From an uncultured Flavobacteriales bacterium (GTDB lineage: Bacteria > Bacteroidota > Bacteroidia > Flavobacteriales > Schleiferiaceae): DNA of 64,000 bases. A program made the translations under genes and the position numbers. Positions 50,957 to 60,713 of this stretch are shown piece after piece. Each line of letters begins with the position of its first letter. Positions within the stretch are counted from its first letter, which is position 1. The stretch covers positions 1 through 64,000 of the forward strand of contig CAJXKC010000004.1 in assembly GCA_913055685.1 (NCBI GenBank). The letters are read 5' to 3'. The notes beneath the pieces are model-generated. The model had not been told where the DNA came from, searched no databases, and was given only the letters and a program-made list of their open reading frames with translations.

Positions 50957-52318
50957 ATGAAAAGAAGTTTAATCCTTTCAGCCTTGTTGGGACTAGTCCT
51001 AGCTAGCTGTAATAAAGAGATTTCGGAGCCGGTCCAAGACGACCCCACCACTCCGGAAGATACGCGTATCGGAATTCGTTCTGGATCCGAATTGGACGCA
51101 GAATTACTGAGCTTAAACAGTTCCTTTCAAATAAATCCCAAAGCGGCCGCAGGTTTAGAGTATGTGTATAAAAATTATGCTACTCCGCCTAATGTTATTG
51201 CCTATGATGATAATGTTGGTTCTTACAGTGGTACGACTGTGGCAACTGCTGCTACTAGCGTTTCTACAGTAGACGATATCGTGTTCGTTACTTGGCACGT
51301 CGAAGGTCAGCAAATGGGTGGTGCTATTTCAGCTTACAAGCTTAACCCTTCTACCCAGACTTACGAGTACACCTCGGTGATTACTTTCGATGATACCGAT
51401 TTCCATGAAGCCACTGCGGTTAAGGATCCATTAAATGGGCACCATCAGGTATTTGTAGTTGGACAACGTTCTCCAAGTACTTCAGGCTATTTATTAGCAG
51501 GTCACCGTGGTGCCATTGTTGGTCGGGTATTGTATAATTACATAACGGATCAGTTTGAAGCACCTTCTACCTATAAAGAATTACCCCTACCTAGTTTTGG
51601 TGCAAATGGAATCATTACCAGTGCGGGTAAATATTATGTTGTTACGGGTAATGGACAAGGTTCTACTACTATAGATCAAGGTGGTCTCTACGTAGTGGAT
51701 TACAACCTTACGAATGTGAGTGAAGCAGCGGATTTAGTAGATGGCGAAATGATTGCCTTTGATCCATTTACCGCTTCTCCTACCGATGTAGACTATGTGG
51801 TTTTAGAGCGTAATACCTCTAGTTCGCTTACCCTTCATTACGGTATGAACACTACTTCAACCGTTAGCAATAGTATCTGGGCTAACTCTATTTCAGAATC
51901 AGGTTTAGTTTCAATAGACGTGGAGCGTCAAGGATTGGCCTTTATTACCAGCGATACCGTTATGGTAGCGGCGGGACGTAATGGTTTATACTATGCAGAA
52001 ATTGGCGGTGTAAGTCCAAGTTTTGCTGGAACCGTTCCAACTGGTGTGTACAGTGCACTGGGAGTAGCCTACGATAATTCTGCCAAGGTAATTTATTGTG
52101 CCGCATCAGACGGGGGAGTACCTGTTTTAGCGAGTCACGGATTCCCTGGAGGCGTATTAATCAACACCTTTGATGTAGTCGGATACTTTGTTCCTCCTAC
52201 CGGTGGTGGTCTTCCCGCTAGTTTTAATGTAAAAGACGTTTCAGTATACTGGTCTGATTACATCGCTCTGGCAACAGGTGATGCAGGCGTATACTTTGTG
52301 AAAAAGAATAATCTCTAA
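50957..52318 (+). CDS. lipoprotein, tandem array copy 1 (subtype A)
   Basis: Unrecognised secreted lipoprotein of 453 residues. The signal MKRSLILSALLGLVLASC has a lipobox Cys18. After an acidic linker follow blocks shared with the other three copies: IVFVTWHVEGQQMGGAISAY, TFDDTDFHEA, VVGQRSPSTSGYLLAGHRGA, ELPLPSFGANGI, YVVDYNLTNVSEA, IYCAASDGGVPVLASHGFPG and the C-terminal GVYFVKKNNL. The repeated beta-rich hydrophobic strands suggest a beta propeller or sandwich (LVIVD-like), which is inference. First gene of the array; downstream gene follows after 27 bases. Confidence 0.75.
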   Translation: MKRSLILSALLGLVLASCNKEISEPVQDDPTTPEDTRIGIRSGSELDAELLSLNSSFQINPKAAAGLEYVYKNYATPPNVIAYDDNVGSYSGTTVATAATSVSTVDDIVFVTWHVEGQQMGGAISAYKLNPSTQTYEYTSVITFDDTDFHEATAVKDPLNGHHQVFVVGQRSPSTSGYLLAGHRGAIVGRVLYNYITDQFEAPSTYKELPLPSFGANGIITSAGKYYVVTGNGQGSTTIDQGGLYVVDYNLTNVSEAADLVDGEMIAFDPFTASPTDVDYVVLERNTSSSLTLHYGMNTTSTVSNSIWANSISESGLVSIDVERQGLAFITSDTVMVAAGRNGLYYAEIGGVSPSFAGTVPTGVYSALGVAYDNSAKVIYCAASDGGVPVLASHGFPGGVLINTFDVVGYFVPPTGGGLPASFNVKDVSVYWSDYIALATGDAGVYFVKKNNL

Positions 52319-52345
52319 CAACCAACCCACTTTAATATTACTATC

Positions 52346-53686
52346 ATGAAAAAGTTGTTATTCGGCCTATCTGCGGTAGCACTTTTAGCATCTTGTAACC
52401 GAGATGTTGAAGCTACTGAGCCTACTGGAGGCGACAACCTCGCCGTTGTGTCCGGGATGCAGATCGTTGACATGAATGAAGGATTTACCATTACTGGTAA
52501 AAGTGCCGCTACGGCCCTTAATTACACCTACATTAACTATGGTTTTCCTCCTAATGTTGGCGGTGTTGATTTAGAAGCGGTTTCTTCGGTAAGTATCCGC
52601 GATGTGGTATTTGTTACTTGGCATGCTTTAGACCTTGATGGTGGCGGTGACCCTATCACAGTTGGGGCATTATCAGCATACAAATACAATACATCTACCG
52701 GTAAATATGAGCACAAGCATACCATTAGCTTTAATGATGCTGAGTACTATGAAGCGGTGGCTAATATGAATTCGGCTACTGGCATGTACGAAGTATTTGC
52801 GGCAGGTCAGCGTGACCCCGATGCTTCTGGTTATTTATTAGCTAATCACAAAGGCGCGGTAGTTACTCGCGTAGATTACAACTATATCACTGATCAGTGG
52901 GATTTAAGCTCTAAGCGTGAATTACCACTACCTAGTTCTGCCGCTACTGGTATTGCCGCCGCGGCAGGTGCTTATTATGTGACTACTGGTAACGGTACTG
53001 GCGCTGGTCCAAACATCGGCGGAGTTTACCGGGTAGATTATAACCTAACTAATGTATCGGCGGCTCAGTCATTGACTGATGCTTTAGCGGTAGAAACTCA
53101 CCCTGGTGTAACTCCTCCTAGTGCCAACATGACCTTCTTATGGCGTGATGGTAGTCAGTTGAATGTAGATTACAACTACCTTGTAAATCAGACGCTACAT
53201 GCTAATGTTGGCTATCCATTTAACTCGGCGCCTTTAACAGCAGACGGTAACATTGTTTCGGGTATTGGAGCGGATATTGACAACGAGCGTTTCGATATCA
53301 CCTTTACGGTAAATACGGGAACCACTACATCTTTAGACAGTATTATTATCGCTGCTGGTGATAATGGTATGTATTTAGCCTCAGACCTAAGTACTGCTAA
53401 GGCCAGTTATGGATACTGCTACAGCACCGCTTACGATCCAGGTGCAGGAGTGGTATACTACTGTTCTGGTGAAGGTGGCGTTTATGTAATTGCCACTGCA
53501 GCATTTGGCGGGGTACTTTCTAGCGATTGGGATTTAGTTGGAATTTTTGCTCCTCCATCCAATACTACTATTGGTGGTACCACGCTTCCTACTAACTTCG
53601 ATATTAAAGAGATTAATGTTTATCAATCCAATAAATTAACCTTGGCCGGTGGTATCGGCGGAGTTTACTTTATGGAGTTGAATTAA
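52346..53686 (+). CDS. lipoprotein, tandem array copy 2 (subtype B)
   Basis: Paralog of the previous gene, 446 residues, lipobox in MKKLLFGLSAVALLASC (Cys17). Subtype B features: SIRDVVFVTWHALDLDGGGD, EYYEAVANMNSATGMYEVFA, AGQRDPDASGYLLANHKGA, LPLPSSAATGIAAAAGAYYV, and a Cys pair in ASYGYCYSTAYDPGAGVVYYC absent from subtype A. C-terminal GGVYFMELN. The pair could form a disulfide. Spacing 46 bases to copy 3. Function unknown. Confidence 0.72.
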   Translation: MKKLLFGLSAVALLASCNRDVEATEPTGGDNLAVVSGMQIVDMNEGFTITGKSAATALNYTYINYGFPPNVGGVDLEAVSSVSIRDVVFVTWHALDLDGGGDPITVGALSAYKYNTSTGKYEHKHTISFNDAEYYEAVANMNSATGMYEVFAAGQRDPDASGYLLANHKGAVVTRVDYNYITDQWDLSSKRELPLPSSAATGIAAAAGAYYVTTGNGTGAGPNIGGVYRVDYNLTNVSAAQSLTDALAVETHPGVTPPSANMTFLWRDGSQLNVDYNYLVNQTLHANVGYPFNSAPLTADGNIVSGIGADIDNERFDITFTVNTGTTTSLDSIIIAAGDNGMYLASDLSTAKASYGYCYSTAYDPGAGVVYYCSGEGGVYVIATAAFGGVLSSDWDLVGIFAPPSNTTIGGTTLPTNFDIKEINVYQSNKLTLAGGIGGVYFMELN

Positions 53687-53732
53687 TACGTGAGGGGGTA
53701 TTTAACTCACTTATTAATCAACTAATCTATCT

Positions 53733-55250
53733 ATGAACAAAAGAATCCTAGCTTTACTTGGTGCAGGCCTGCTGGTCGGAGCTTGTAACAAGGGAACCTC
53801 TTTACAGGGGCCGGTAGGCGCTGATGCAAGTGATATTGTGTCGGTTTCCTACACACCACCAATGAGAGATTTAAACCAGTCTTTTACCGTAAGCGGTAAA
53901 GCAGCGAGTCTCTCTTACACTTACAAAAATTACGGTACTCCTCCTATCGGAGTAGACGTAACGGGTAACAATTACGTATGGCTTAGCGCTACCGCTACGT
54001 CGGCTATTCGAGACGTAGTTTTCGTTACTTGGCATTACAATGGTTCTACCGGGGCAAACCTGCAAACCCGTTCGGGAGCAGTGAGTGCTTACAAGTGGAA
54101 TGGTACTAATTATGTATACACTGATCAGGTGGTTTTTAACCAATCGGAGTATTACGAATTAGAGACCAATCTGAATACCGGTACCGGTCGTTATGAAGTA
54201 TTTATGGTAGGTCAGCGTGATCCCGACGCTTCGGGGTATTTATTATCGGGCCATGGCGGTGCGGTAGTAACGCGACTCGACTATAACTACATCACCGATG
54301 AGTTCGATCAGAGCTCCTTTAAGCAATTACCCTTACCTGGGTCGGCAGCTACCGATATTGTAGCGGCTGCGGCTTCTTATTACATTACCACCGGCAGCGG
54401 TATTGGTAGCGATAACAGCTCCGATGCCCAAGATGGTGGAGTGTTTAAAACCGATTACAGTCTTACCAATGTTTCGGAGGCTTATCAATCGGCTAGTCGA
54501 GATGACTTCCAGGCTATTGCTATTGCTCCAGGAGCGAATGCTACGGATGCCAAGATTTCGGTATTAGAAAAAGCCAACCGCAATGCTTTGCGTGCTTGGA
54601 CTGTTTTCGATGTCGATAATAACCTAAACACCATGGGAGCTAATAATTACGGCCTTGGCAGAACTAATGCTGATGCCGGCGTAATAGAAGTGGTAGGTGA
54701 TACAGCCTCTGCCATTGCAGCCGGTTATTTCGATCCGGTTACCGAAAGACTTCCTAGTCTAACCGACTTAGAGCGTTTTGGAATGGTTTGGGCACAGGAT
54801 GATAGCAGTCCGCTTAGTGACGCTAATCTTCTAATTGCCGCTGGCGATTGGGGACTGTTCACCGCAAAGGCTTTTAATCCTGCTGCACCTGTTGATACCG
54901 CACCTCAGTTCTTAGCGAATCACGGTTATTGTGCTAATGTCGCTTTCGATAGTATTAGCGAAGTAATTTATTACTGTGCGGCGAGTGGCGGTTTGGCCTT
55001 AATCGCATCCGATAACTTTAATGGCGGTGTTTTGTATAATGCAGGTGACTTCATCGGTAAGTTTGTGCCTCTTACTGGCGGCGGACTTCCAGCTGATCCG
55101 ACTCCTTATTTAAGTGGAACCCTTCCTCTTCCTGATTTACCCGCTGAGTTTGTTGTAAAAGAAGTGTCACTTTATGGCGCCCCTAATGGCAGCCAGCAAA
55201 TGGCCATAGCCACCGGTGAAGGCGGTGTCTATTTTGTTCAAAGAAATTAA
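53733..55250 (+). CDS. lipoprotein, tandem array copy 3 (subtype B)
   Basis: Largest paralog, 505 residues; signal MNKRILALLGAGLLVGAC (Cys18). Subtype B marks: AIRDVVFVTWHYNGSTGANL, GQRDPDASGYLLSGHGGA, LPLPGSAATDIVAAAASYYI, and the Cys pair in NHGYCANVAFDSISEVIYYC. Compared with copy 2 it has extra residues around the middle (DAQDGGVFKTDYSLTNVSEA to LSDANLLIAAGDWGLF) and before the end (SGTLPLPDLPAEFVVKEVSL). Spacing 18 bases to copy 4. Confidence 0.72.
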   Translation: MNKRILALLGAGLLVGACNKGTSLQGPVGADASDIVSVSYTPPMRDLNQSFTVSGKAASLSYTYKNYGTPPIGVDVTGNNYVWLSATATSAIRDVVFVTWHYNGSTGANLQTRSGAVSAYKWNGTNYVYTDQVVFNQSEYYELETNLNTGTGRYEVFMVGQRDPDASGYLLSGHGGAVVTRLDYNYITDEFDQSSFKQLPLPGSAATDIVAAAASYYITTGSGIGSDNSSDAQDGGVFKTDYSLTNVSEAYQSASRDDFQAIAIAPGANATDAKISVLEKANRNALRAWTVFDVDNNLNTMGANNYGLGRTNADAGVIEVVGDTASAIAAGYFDPVTERLPSLTDLERFGMVWAQDDSSPLSDANLLIAAGDWGLFTAKAFNPAAPVDTAPQFLANHGYCANVAFDSISEVIYYCAASGGLALIASDNFNGGVLYNAGDFIGKFVPLTGGGLPADPTPYLSGTLPLPDLPAEFVVKEVSLYGAPNGSQQMAIATGEGGVYFVQRN

Positions 55251-55268
55251 TCTATACCCACTACTATT

Positions 55269-56702
55269 ATGAAAAAATTAAGTCTAATCTTGATGGCAGG
55301 TATCACCTTAGTGGCCTGTAATCGTGAGATCTCTACTGCAGAAGATCCAGCTAACTCTAATCGCATTGCCGTGCGCAGCGGTGGCGAAATTGCGGGTGAA
55401 CTACACCCGATGAATGAAACAGTAACTGTTTCTGGTAAGAATATGGTAACTCCTCAGAGCTATACCTACCAAGCTTTCGCTGAAGGTCCAGGTAACTTAG
55501 CTTATACCAAAGAGGATTTCACCAATGGTTTAACCACTGGTTTCTCTGACTCTGCTCAGGCTACCGCTATTTTCCCAGTAGACGACTTCTTATTCGTTAC
55601 TTGGCACTTAGAGCATGAAGAATTTGGTGGTGCAGTTTCTGCCTACCGTTATAATTCAGGTACTCAGACTTATGATTACTTAAGTATCGCTACTTTCGAC
55701 GATACCGATTTCCATGAGTTACATGCCTCTAAGAACAGTTTAACTGGTTACTACGAAATCTTTTTAGTTGGTCAGCGTAGTCAGGCTACTTCTGGATATG
55801 TGCTTCAGGGTCACCGTGGCGCTATAGTGGGCAAGTTATTGTTTAACTATATCAATAATACTTTCAATGTTGGTGCCTACAAGGAATTACCGCTTCCAGG
55901 TTTTGGTGCTAATGATATCATGTCCGCTGGTGGTAGTCTTTATGTAGTTACCGGTAACGGCCTAGGGCTGCCCTCTGGTGCATTTGGAGGAAACGAATTC
56001 TCAGGTGTTTTCAAAACCGACCCCGCTTTAACTAATGTTTCTCAAGCTTACACCTTAACCGATGGTATCGTTTTAGAGGTAGATCCATTTAACTCTTCTC
56101 CAAGCGCTGCAAATTATGCCTTGATTGACTTTAGTCAAAATGGCGGCATGAATATGAAGACCTATTATGATTTATCTAGTACGAATCCTCTTTCATCTTT
56201 AGCAACTGCAAGTAGCACTACAGTTAATGTTGGCGGGGCTGCGAATTTCAGAGATCGTAGTGGTGCAGCTTTTGTACCAGCAACTTATGATATTAATGGT
56301 AATGTTACTTCAACTGCATTGGTAATGGCAGTAGGTCTACTTGACGGTATGCATGTGGTAGATGTGACAACCGGGACGGCCACGGAATTGACAAACACCA
56401 ATGTTTGGAGAGGTCAGTCAGTAGCCTATGACCATTCAACCAAAATTATTTATGTCGCTGCAGCTGATCAAGGAATGATGATGCTAGCTGCACCAGGTTA
56501 TCCTGGTGGAGTATTGGTTAATGATTACGATAATGTGGGTATTTTTGCGCCTCCTACAAGTGCTCCACTTTCTGCTCCAGAATTCAACGTTAAAGACGTT
56601 TCAATTTACCAAGCTAACAATATTGCCATCGCCGTGGGTGGTGCCAATGTGGGTAGTACAAAGCCTGCTAAAGGTGGGGTATACTTTACCCGTCGCAACT
56701 AA
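55269..56702 (+). CDS. lipoprotein, tandem array copy 4 (subtype A)
   Basis: Paralog of 477 residues, closest to copy 1: signal MKKLSLILMAGITLVAC (Cys17), then RIAVRSGGEIAGELHPMNET, PVDDFLFVTWHLEHEEFGGA, IATFDDTDFHEL, GQRSQATSGYVLQGHRGAIV, ELPLPGFGANDIM, and a C-terminal GGVYFTRRN. The position of the subtype B Cys pair holds V and A here. Last gene of the array; a strong terminator follows. Confidence 0.72.
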   Translation: MKKLSLILMAGITLVACNREISTAEDPANSNRIAVRSGGEIAGELHPMNETVTVSGKNMVTPQSYTYQAFAEGPGNLAYTKEDFTNGLTTGFSDSAQATAIFPVDDFLFVTWHLEHEEFGGAVSAYRYNSGTQTYDYLSIATFDDTDFHELHASKNSLTGYYEIFLVGQRSQATSGYVLQGHRGAIVGKLLFNYINNTFNVGAYKELPLPGFGANDIMSAGGSLYVVTGNGLGLPSGAFGGNEFSGVFKTDPALTNVSQAYTLTDGIVLEVDPFNSSPSAANYALIDFSQNGGMNMKTYYDLSSTNPLSSLATASSTTVNVGGAANFRDRSGAAFVPATYDINGNVTSTALVMAVGLLDGMHVVDVTTGTATELTNTNVWRGQSVAYDHSTKIIYVAAADQGMMMLAAPGYPGGVLVNDYDNVGIFAPPTSAPLSAPEFNVKDVSIYQANNIAIAVGGANVGSTKPAKGGVYFTRRN

Positions 56703-56734
56703 GGCATAGGGTAAAAAAGATAGATTAGTGAGAA

Positions 56735-56762
56735 GGCATCCCGCGAGGGGTGCCTTTTTTTT
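56735..56762 (+). terminator. terminator of the lipoprotein array
   Basis: GGCATCCC pairs with GGGGTGCC (one wobble) around a GCGA loop, followed by eight T. The next 220 bases to 56985 show no recognisable gene or motif. Confidence 0.92.
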
Positions 56763-56985
56763 GGCTTTTGATTTAAAGCTAATTCTCTAAAGGAATCGAA
56801 TAGGGATTAATTCCTTGATAACTGGAAAGCATGAGGTAGAGGAGAAACCATTAGGCTAATAGTTGTTGATAAATGCAGAAAGGTATCCGGGAGCCACAGG
56901 TTTTCTAAACTAAGCTTACAAGCAAGATGTATGTTTAGGAGAGGAAGGCAGAGTAAACCTAAGTCGCTATGCTTTAGAGGCTACT

Positions 56986-58296
56986 TTAGAAACGATAACC
57001 TACGGTGAGTCCCAGCGTAATAATTTGCAGGTAATCGTTCTGTACACTAAAGTTCTCCTGACGCGTAAGAATTAATTCAAACCGCGTATACATGCGGTCG
57101 GAAGCCAATTTTTGATAGGCAAAACCCAGGTATTGGTTGTCGAGGCGGTAATCGTCGATGGCTAAACCATTGGTAAGGAAGAAAATACGCTCATCGGGTA
57201 CCACACCGCCTCCAAATATTATCTGGAAATAATCGCCCTTGCCACTAAAGAAGCGACGGTAGAGGAAATTGTAGGTAGTTCCCCAGCCCGTAATATCATT
57301 AATTACAAAGGGACGGAACATTGCGTAGTTGTTTCCCCAATAATAACCTAAGGAACCGGTATACATGACCACTCTATTGGTTAGGAAATCCAGGTAGCGA
57401 ATTCCTAAACTGGCCTCAAATGGGGTATTGAAAACCTTAGTAAAATACTCCGCTCCCGCTCTAAAGTTGGGGTAAATCTGAGAAGGGGAGTAGCCTACAT
57501 TTAAATAAGCATAGGAGTTACGCGTAATGCGTGGATATACATCAATTTCTCCTTGAACCCCAAAGGAAGGGGTATTGGGCTGAAAGCGCTCAGCTGCATT
57601 TAAGCGCGCAATCACCGCTCCAATAGGGGTTTGGCGACCGTATTGCACAAAGCCATACAGCCACGGATTGTAGTTTTTAGTGAAATAATCGACATAAACG
57701 CCCACCGCCAAACCATCAACGATTAGTTGGTTTAGTAAAAAGGTCTTCAGCTGATTAAGCTCATTACTTTCAGGATAGTGCTTTAAAGCCTCATTAGTAG
57801 CGTCTAGCGCTTCGTGTAAATCGTTTTTACTGGTAAGGGCTTGGGCTTTTTGAGTGTGGAAATATTCATTTTGCTTTGGGAAACGCTTAATGCCGTCGTC
57901 GCAATAGCGAATACACATTTCATAATCCTTATCGTAAAGTTCGTTAAGGGCGCGTAGTTTATAAACCTCAATGGCATTAGTATCTTCCGCCAACCACATC
58001 CCAATTTCCTCCCGGGCAGTTTCATGTTTTTTCTGCCATAGAAAAGTGCGGAGTCTAAAGATTTTTACTTCGTAGTTATCTGGATCTTCAAGCAGTAAGA
58101 CGTTTAAGAGTTTGCGTGAAGCTTCATATTCTTTTTTAAAAGCCAAATCGCGGGCCTGCATAAAGGCAGAGTCAGCATTGGCCGAAATCATCATTACTTC
58201 TACTTCCGAGCTATCTGCACTCGCTGTAGTATCCGTCTGTCCTTTAAGCGAAAAGCTAAGGGCCAGTAAACTAAAAATGAGAAGTATCTGCTTCAT
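56986..58296 (-). CDS. TPR plus outer membrane barrel protein (YaiO family)
   Basis: Exported protein of 436 residues. Signal peptide (about 1-19, SLKGQ), a helical TPR region (about 40-190: DLAFKKEYEASRKLLNVLLLEDP, YDKDYEMCIRYCDDGIKRFP), then a beta barrel (about 200-436) with aromatic strands (YAYLNVGYSPSQIYPNFRAG, FEASLGIRYLDFL, YFQIIFGGGVVPDERIF) ending in GLTVGYRF. This TPR-plus-YaiO barrel layout is known in Bacteroidota. Substrate unknown. Co-directional with the transketolase operon but separated by a hairpin. Confidence 0.8.
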   Translation of the reverse strand: MKQILLIFSLLALSFSLKGQTDTTASADSSEVEVMMISANADSAFMQARDLAFKKEYEASRKLLNVLLLEDPDNYEVKIFRLRTFLWQKKHETAREEIGMWLAEDTNAIEVYKLRALNELYDKDYEMCIRYCDDGIKRFPKQNEYFHTQKAQALTSKNDLHEALDATNEALKHYPESNELNQLKTFLLNQLIVDGLAVGVYVDYFTKNYNPWLYGFVQYGRQTPIGAVIARLNAAERFQPNTPSFGVQGEIDVYPRITRNSYAYLNVGYSPSQIYPNFRAGAEYFTKVFNTPFEASLGIRYLDFLTNRVVMYTGSLGYYWGNNYAMFRPFVINDITGWGTTYNFLYRRFFSGKGDYFQIIFGGGVVPDERIFFLTNGLAIDDYRLDNQYLGFAYQKLASDRMYTRFELILTRQENFSVQNDYLQIITLGLTVGYRF

Positions 58297-58307
58297 AGCT
58301 CTAAAGT

Positions 58308-58339
58308 AACAAGGCTTCCCTAATTAGAGAAGCCTTGTT
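58308..58339 (-). terminator. hairpin downstream of the split transketolase operon
   Basis: AACAAGGCTTC pairs with GAAGCCTTGTT perfectly around a 10-base AT-rich loop. On the minus strand there is no clear T run, so it may be an inefficient terminator or an mRNA-stabilising end. Confidence 0.5.
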
Positions 58340-58371
58340 TCGGTATATGGTCAATAATTGTCGTTAAGAGC

Positions 58372-59328
58372 TTAAGCCTTGCGGCTGATGGCCTTTTCGG
58401 CTGCCCTTACAATATTAGCGGTACTCAATCCGTATTTCTCCATTAATTGGTCGGGGGTACCACTCTCGCCAAATGAGTCGTTCACGGCCACAAACTCTTG
58501 CGGACAAGGTGTAGTGCGCATTAAAGCTCCGGCAAGGCTTTCGCCTAAACCTCCGGCCATTTGATGCTCCTCGGCCGAAACCAAGCAACCTGTTTTAACG
58601 GTGGAGCGTAAAAGCGCCTCTTCATCTAAGGGTTTGATGGTGTGAAAGTTCAGCACTTCGGCACTAATGCCCTTCTCCGCTAAAATTTCGGCTGCCTCTA
58701 ATGCTTTCCATACTAAGTGGCCAGTAGCAGCAATAGTAACATCGCTACCTTCTTGTAAGCTAAGTGCTTTTCCAATTTCAAACTTTTGATCGGGAGCAGT
58801 GAAGTTAGCTACTTTCGGTCTACCAAAACGAAGGTATACCGGACCATTGTGCTCGGCAATAGCAATAGTTGCGGCTTTTGTCTGATTAAAATCGCAGGGA
58901 TTAATTACCGTCATGCCCGGTAGCATCTTCATCAAGCCAATGTCTTCTAAAATTTGGTGGGTAGCACCGTCTTCTCCTAAGGTGAGTCCGGCGTGACTCG
59001 CACAAATTTTTACGTTCTTTCCTGAATAGGCAATCGACTGGCGAATTTGATCGTATACTCTTCCGGTAGAGAAATTCGCGAAAGTACCAGTGAAAGGAAT
59101 TTTACCGCCAATTGTGAGCCCTGCTGCAATGCCCATCATATTGGCCTCAGCAATACCCACTTGGTAAAAACGCTCAGGGTGCGCATCCGCAAAAGCGTTC
59201 ATTTTTAAAGAACCGGTAAGGTCGGCGCAAAGCGCTACCACATTAGGATTACTTTTTCCTAATTCACTTAATCCGGCCCCGAATCCAGAGCGGGTGTCCT
59301 TGGCTCCTTGGTCGATGTACTTCTTCAT
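58372..59328 (-). CDS. transketolase, C-terminal half
   Basis: Beta-like subunit of a split transketolase, 318 residues, holding the pyrimidine-binding and C-terminal domains: [51 protein letters not shown] (Glu-containing TPP motif) and [21 protein letters not shown]. Exchanges two-carbon units in the pentose phosphate path. One base after the VWA gene stop. The N-terminal half is encoded two genes upstream in the same operon. Confidence 0.93.
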   Translation of the reverse strand: MKKYIDQGAKDTRSGFGAGLSELGKSNPNVVALCADLTGSLKMNAFADAHPERFYQVGIAEANMMGIAAGLTIGGKIPFTGTFANFSTGRVYDQIRQSIAYSGKNVKICASHAGLTLGEDGATHQILEDIGLMKMLPGMTVINPCDFNQTKAATIAIAEHNGPVYLRFGRPKVANFTAPDQKFEIGKALSLQEGSDVTIAATGHLVWKALEAAEILAEKGISAEVLNFHTIKPLDEEALLRSTVKTGCLVSAEEHQMAGGLGESLAGALMRTTPCPQEFVAVNDSFGESGTPDQLMEKYGLSTANIVRAAEKAISRKA

Positions 59329-59329
59329 C

Positions 59330-60712
59330 TTAATTCAATTTAACTATGGTGGTTGATCCTGGGTTAACACTAAACTCCTGTTCAACCGAATATAAACTTA
59401 GCTGTGACGATTTTACTCTAAATACAATCCGGTAGGTACCGGGTTGCAGATTAATACTTTGACGTGATTTGTTGGGATCTAAATCACATACCCATTTTAG
59501 GGTGTTGTCCTCGGCATATTTTAGAACCGAGCCATAACCCGGGGCGCTACTCTGAAAGTTTACTACTCCCGGTGGAGCAATGGCAATGGTGGTAGTCTGA
59601 CCCGCTTCAATGCTTACGTCTTCCAAAAATATGCGGGGTAGACTTAGTATTTCAAGGTCGTATTTACCGGCAATGTATTGCTGACTACTATTAAAGTTCT
59701 GGACGTGTAAGGGACGTTCTGCGCCTTTCTCAAAGACTAAGGCTTGCAGGTCACCTCCGCCACCGCGCTGGGGATTATTGAGGCGCAGCGTGCCACGGGC
59801 TAAATCAAGTCCGACAATGTTATGCGCTCCTGCGGATATCTTAATATCTTTTTTATGCCGCTCGGGAATGGAGTGAACGGTCATGTCGTAGTTTACCAAA
59901 GGATCTAAGTAAATAGTGTCTGGCACTCCTTTGCTATTAAGAGTGTGAATTATTTGCTCTTTTACCTTACCACTAACGCGATCGTAAAAGGTGATCGCCA
60001 CATCCGTTTCGGTAGGTAAGCCATTGCCGTCCAATAGGTTTATTTGGGCAGTAGTATTATCAAGGGCCTGAGAAATAACAATTCCTAATACGGTTTCGAA
60101 GGTTTTTTCATCGGCAGCGTCAAAAAAGGTACCTACGCAGTCGAAGGTCGCCTGAAAATTCTTGTCGAGCCCAATTCCAATAACGAATGGCTTTAGAGCA
60201 ATTCCTTTTTGTTGTAAAAGACGTGAGGCGGCACAGGGGTCTTCATCGCAAGCCTCCACGCCATCGGTAATTAAGATGATGATATTTCGGCAATTCTCAC
60301 AATCGGGGAAATCATAAGCGGCCCTTTCCAGTGAGCGAGCAATGGGGGTAGTACCTTTGGGACTTATAGCCCGAAGCTTTCGCTTGATTTTTGCGTAATT
60401 ATTCTTTCCAAAGGGAATTTCCAAGCGGGTATCATTGCAGTCTTGGGGCGGCACTGGTTTTTGATGGCCATAAACCCTAAGCGCTACTTCCAGATTGTCA
60501 TTATCCAAACTATTAAGGCTGTCGAGCATTTTGCTCATTAGCCTTTGGGCAACGTCAATCTTCTGACCGCTTTCCCAGCGGGCATACATACTCTGAGAGC
60601 CATCAAACACAAATAGGATGCGTGTAATAATGGGCTCGGGCTCCTTTTGCCTTTGCGCACTGAGGCTAATGGCAATCAGAAAAAAGAAAAGTATTTGGCT
60701 AAAGCGCTTCAA
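59330..60712 (-). CDS. VWA domain-containing secreted protein
   Basis: Exported protein of 460 residues (signal peptide about 1-20, SLSAQ). The VWA domain (about 31-215) has a complete MIDAS site: D37-x-S39-x-S41 (FDGSQS), T121/T122 (KGTTPIARS) and D150 ([14 protein letters not shown]), with four Cys around DCENC and EACDEDPC. The C-terminal half contains beta-rich repeats ([15 protein letters not shown]). The start is TTG 60712, one base after the stop of the transketolase N-half; no ATG lies near. Placed inside the transketolase operon, which is unusual. Confidence 0.82.
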   Translation of the reverse strand: MKRFSQILFFFLIAISLSAQRQKEPEPIITRILFVFDGSQSMYARWESGQKIDVAQRLMSKMLDSLNSLDNDNLEVALRVYGHQKPVPPQDCNDTRLEIPFGKNNYAKIKRKLRAISPKGTTPIARSLERAAYDFPDCENCRNIIILITDGVEACDEDPCAASRLLQQKGIALKPFVIGIGLDKNFQATFDCVGTFFDAADEKTFETVLGIVISQALDNTTAQINLLDGNGLPTETDVAITFYDRVSGKVKEQIIHTLNSKGVPDTIYLDPLVNYDMTVHSIPERHKKDIKISAGAHNIVGLDLARGTLRLNNPQRGGGGDLQALVFEKGAERPLHVQNFNSSQQYIAGKYDLEILSLPRIFLEDVSIEAGQTTTIAIAPPGVVNFQSSAPGYGSVLKYAEDNTLKWVCDLDPNKSRQSINLQPGTYRIVFRVKSSQLSLYSVEQEFSVNPGSTTIVKLN

Positions 60713-60713
60713 A

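Noticed and set aside
50957-56702. Phage tail or polysaccharide-utilisation locus
   Set aside because: The four genes are lipoprotein paralogs with no SusC/SusD pair, no glycoside hydrolase and no structural phage genes.
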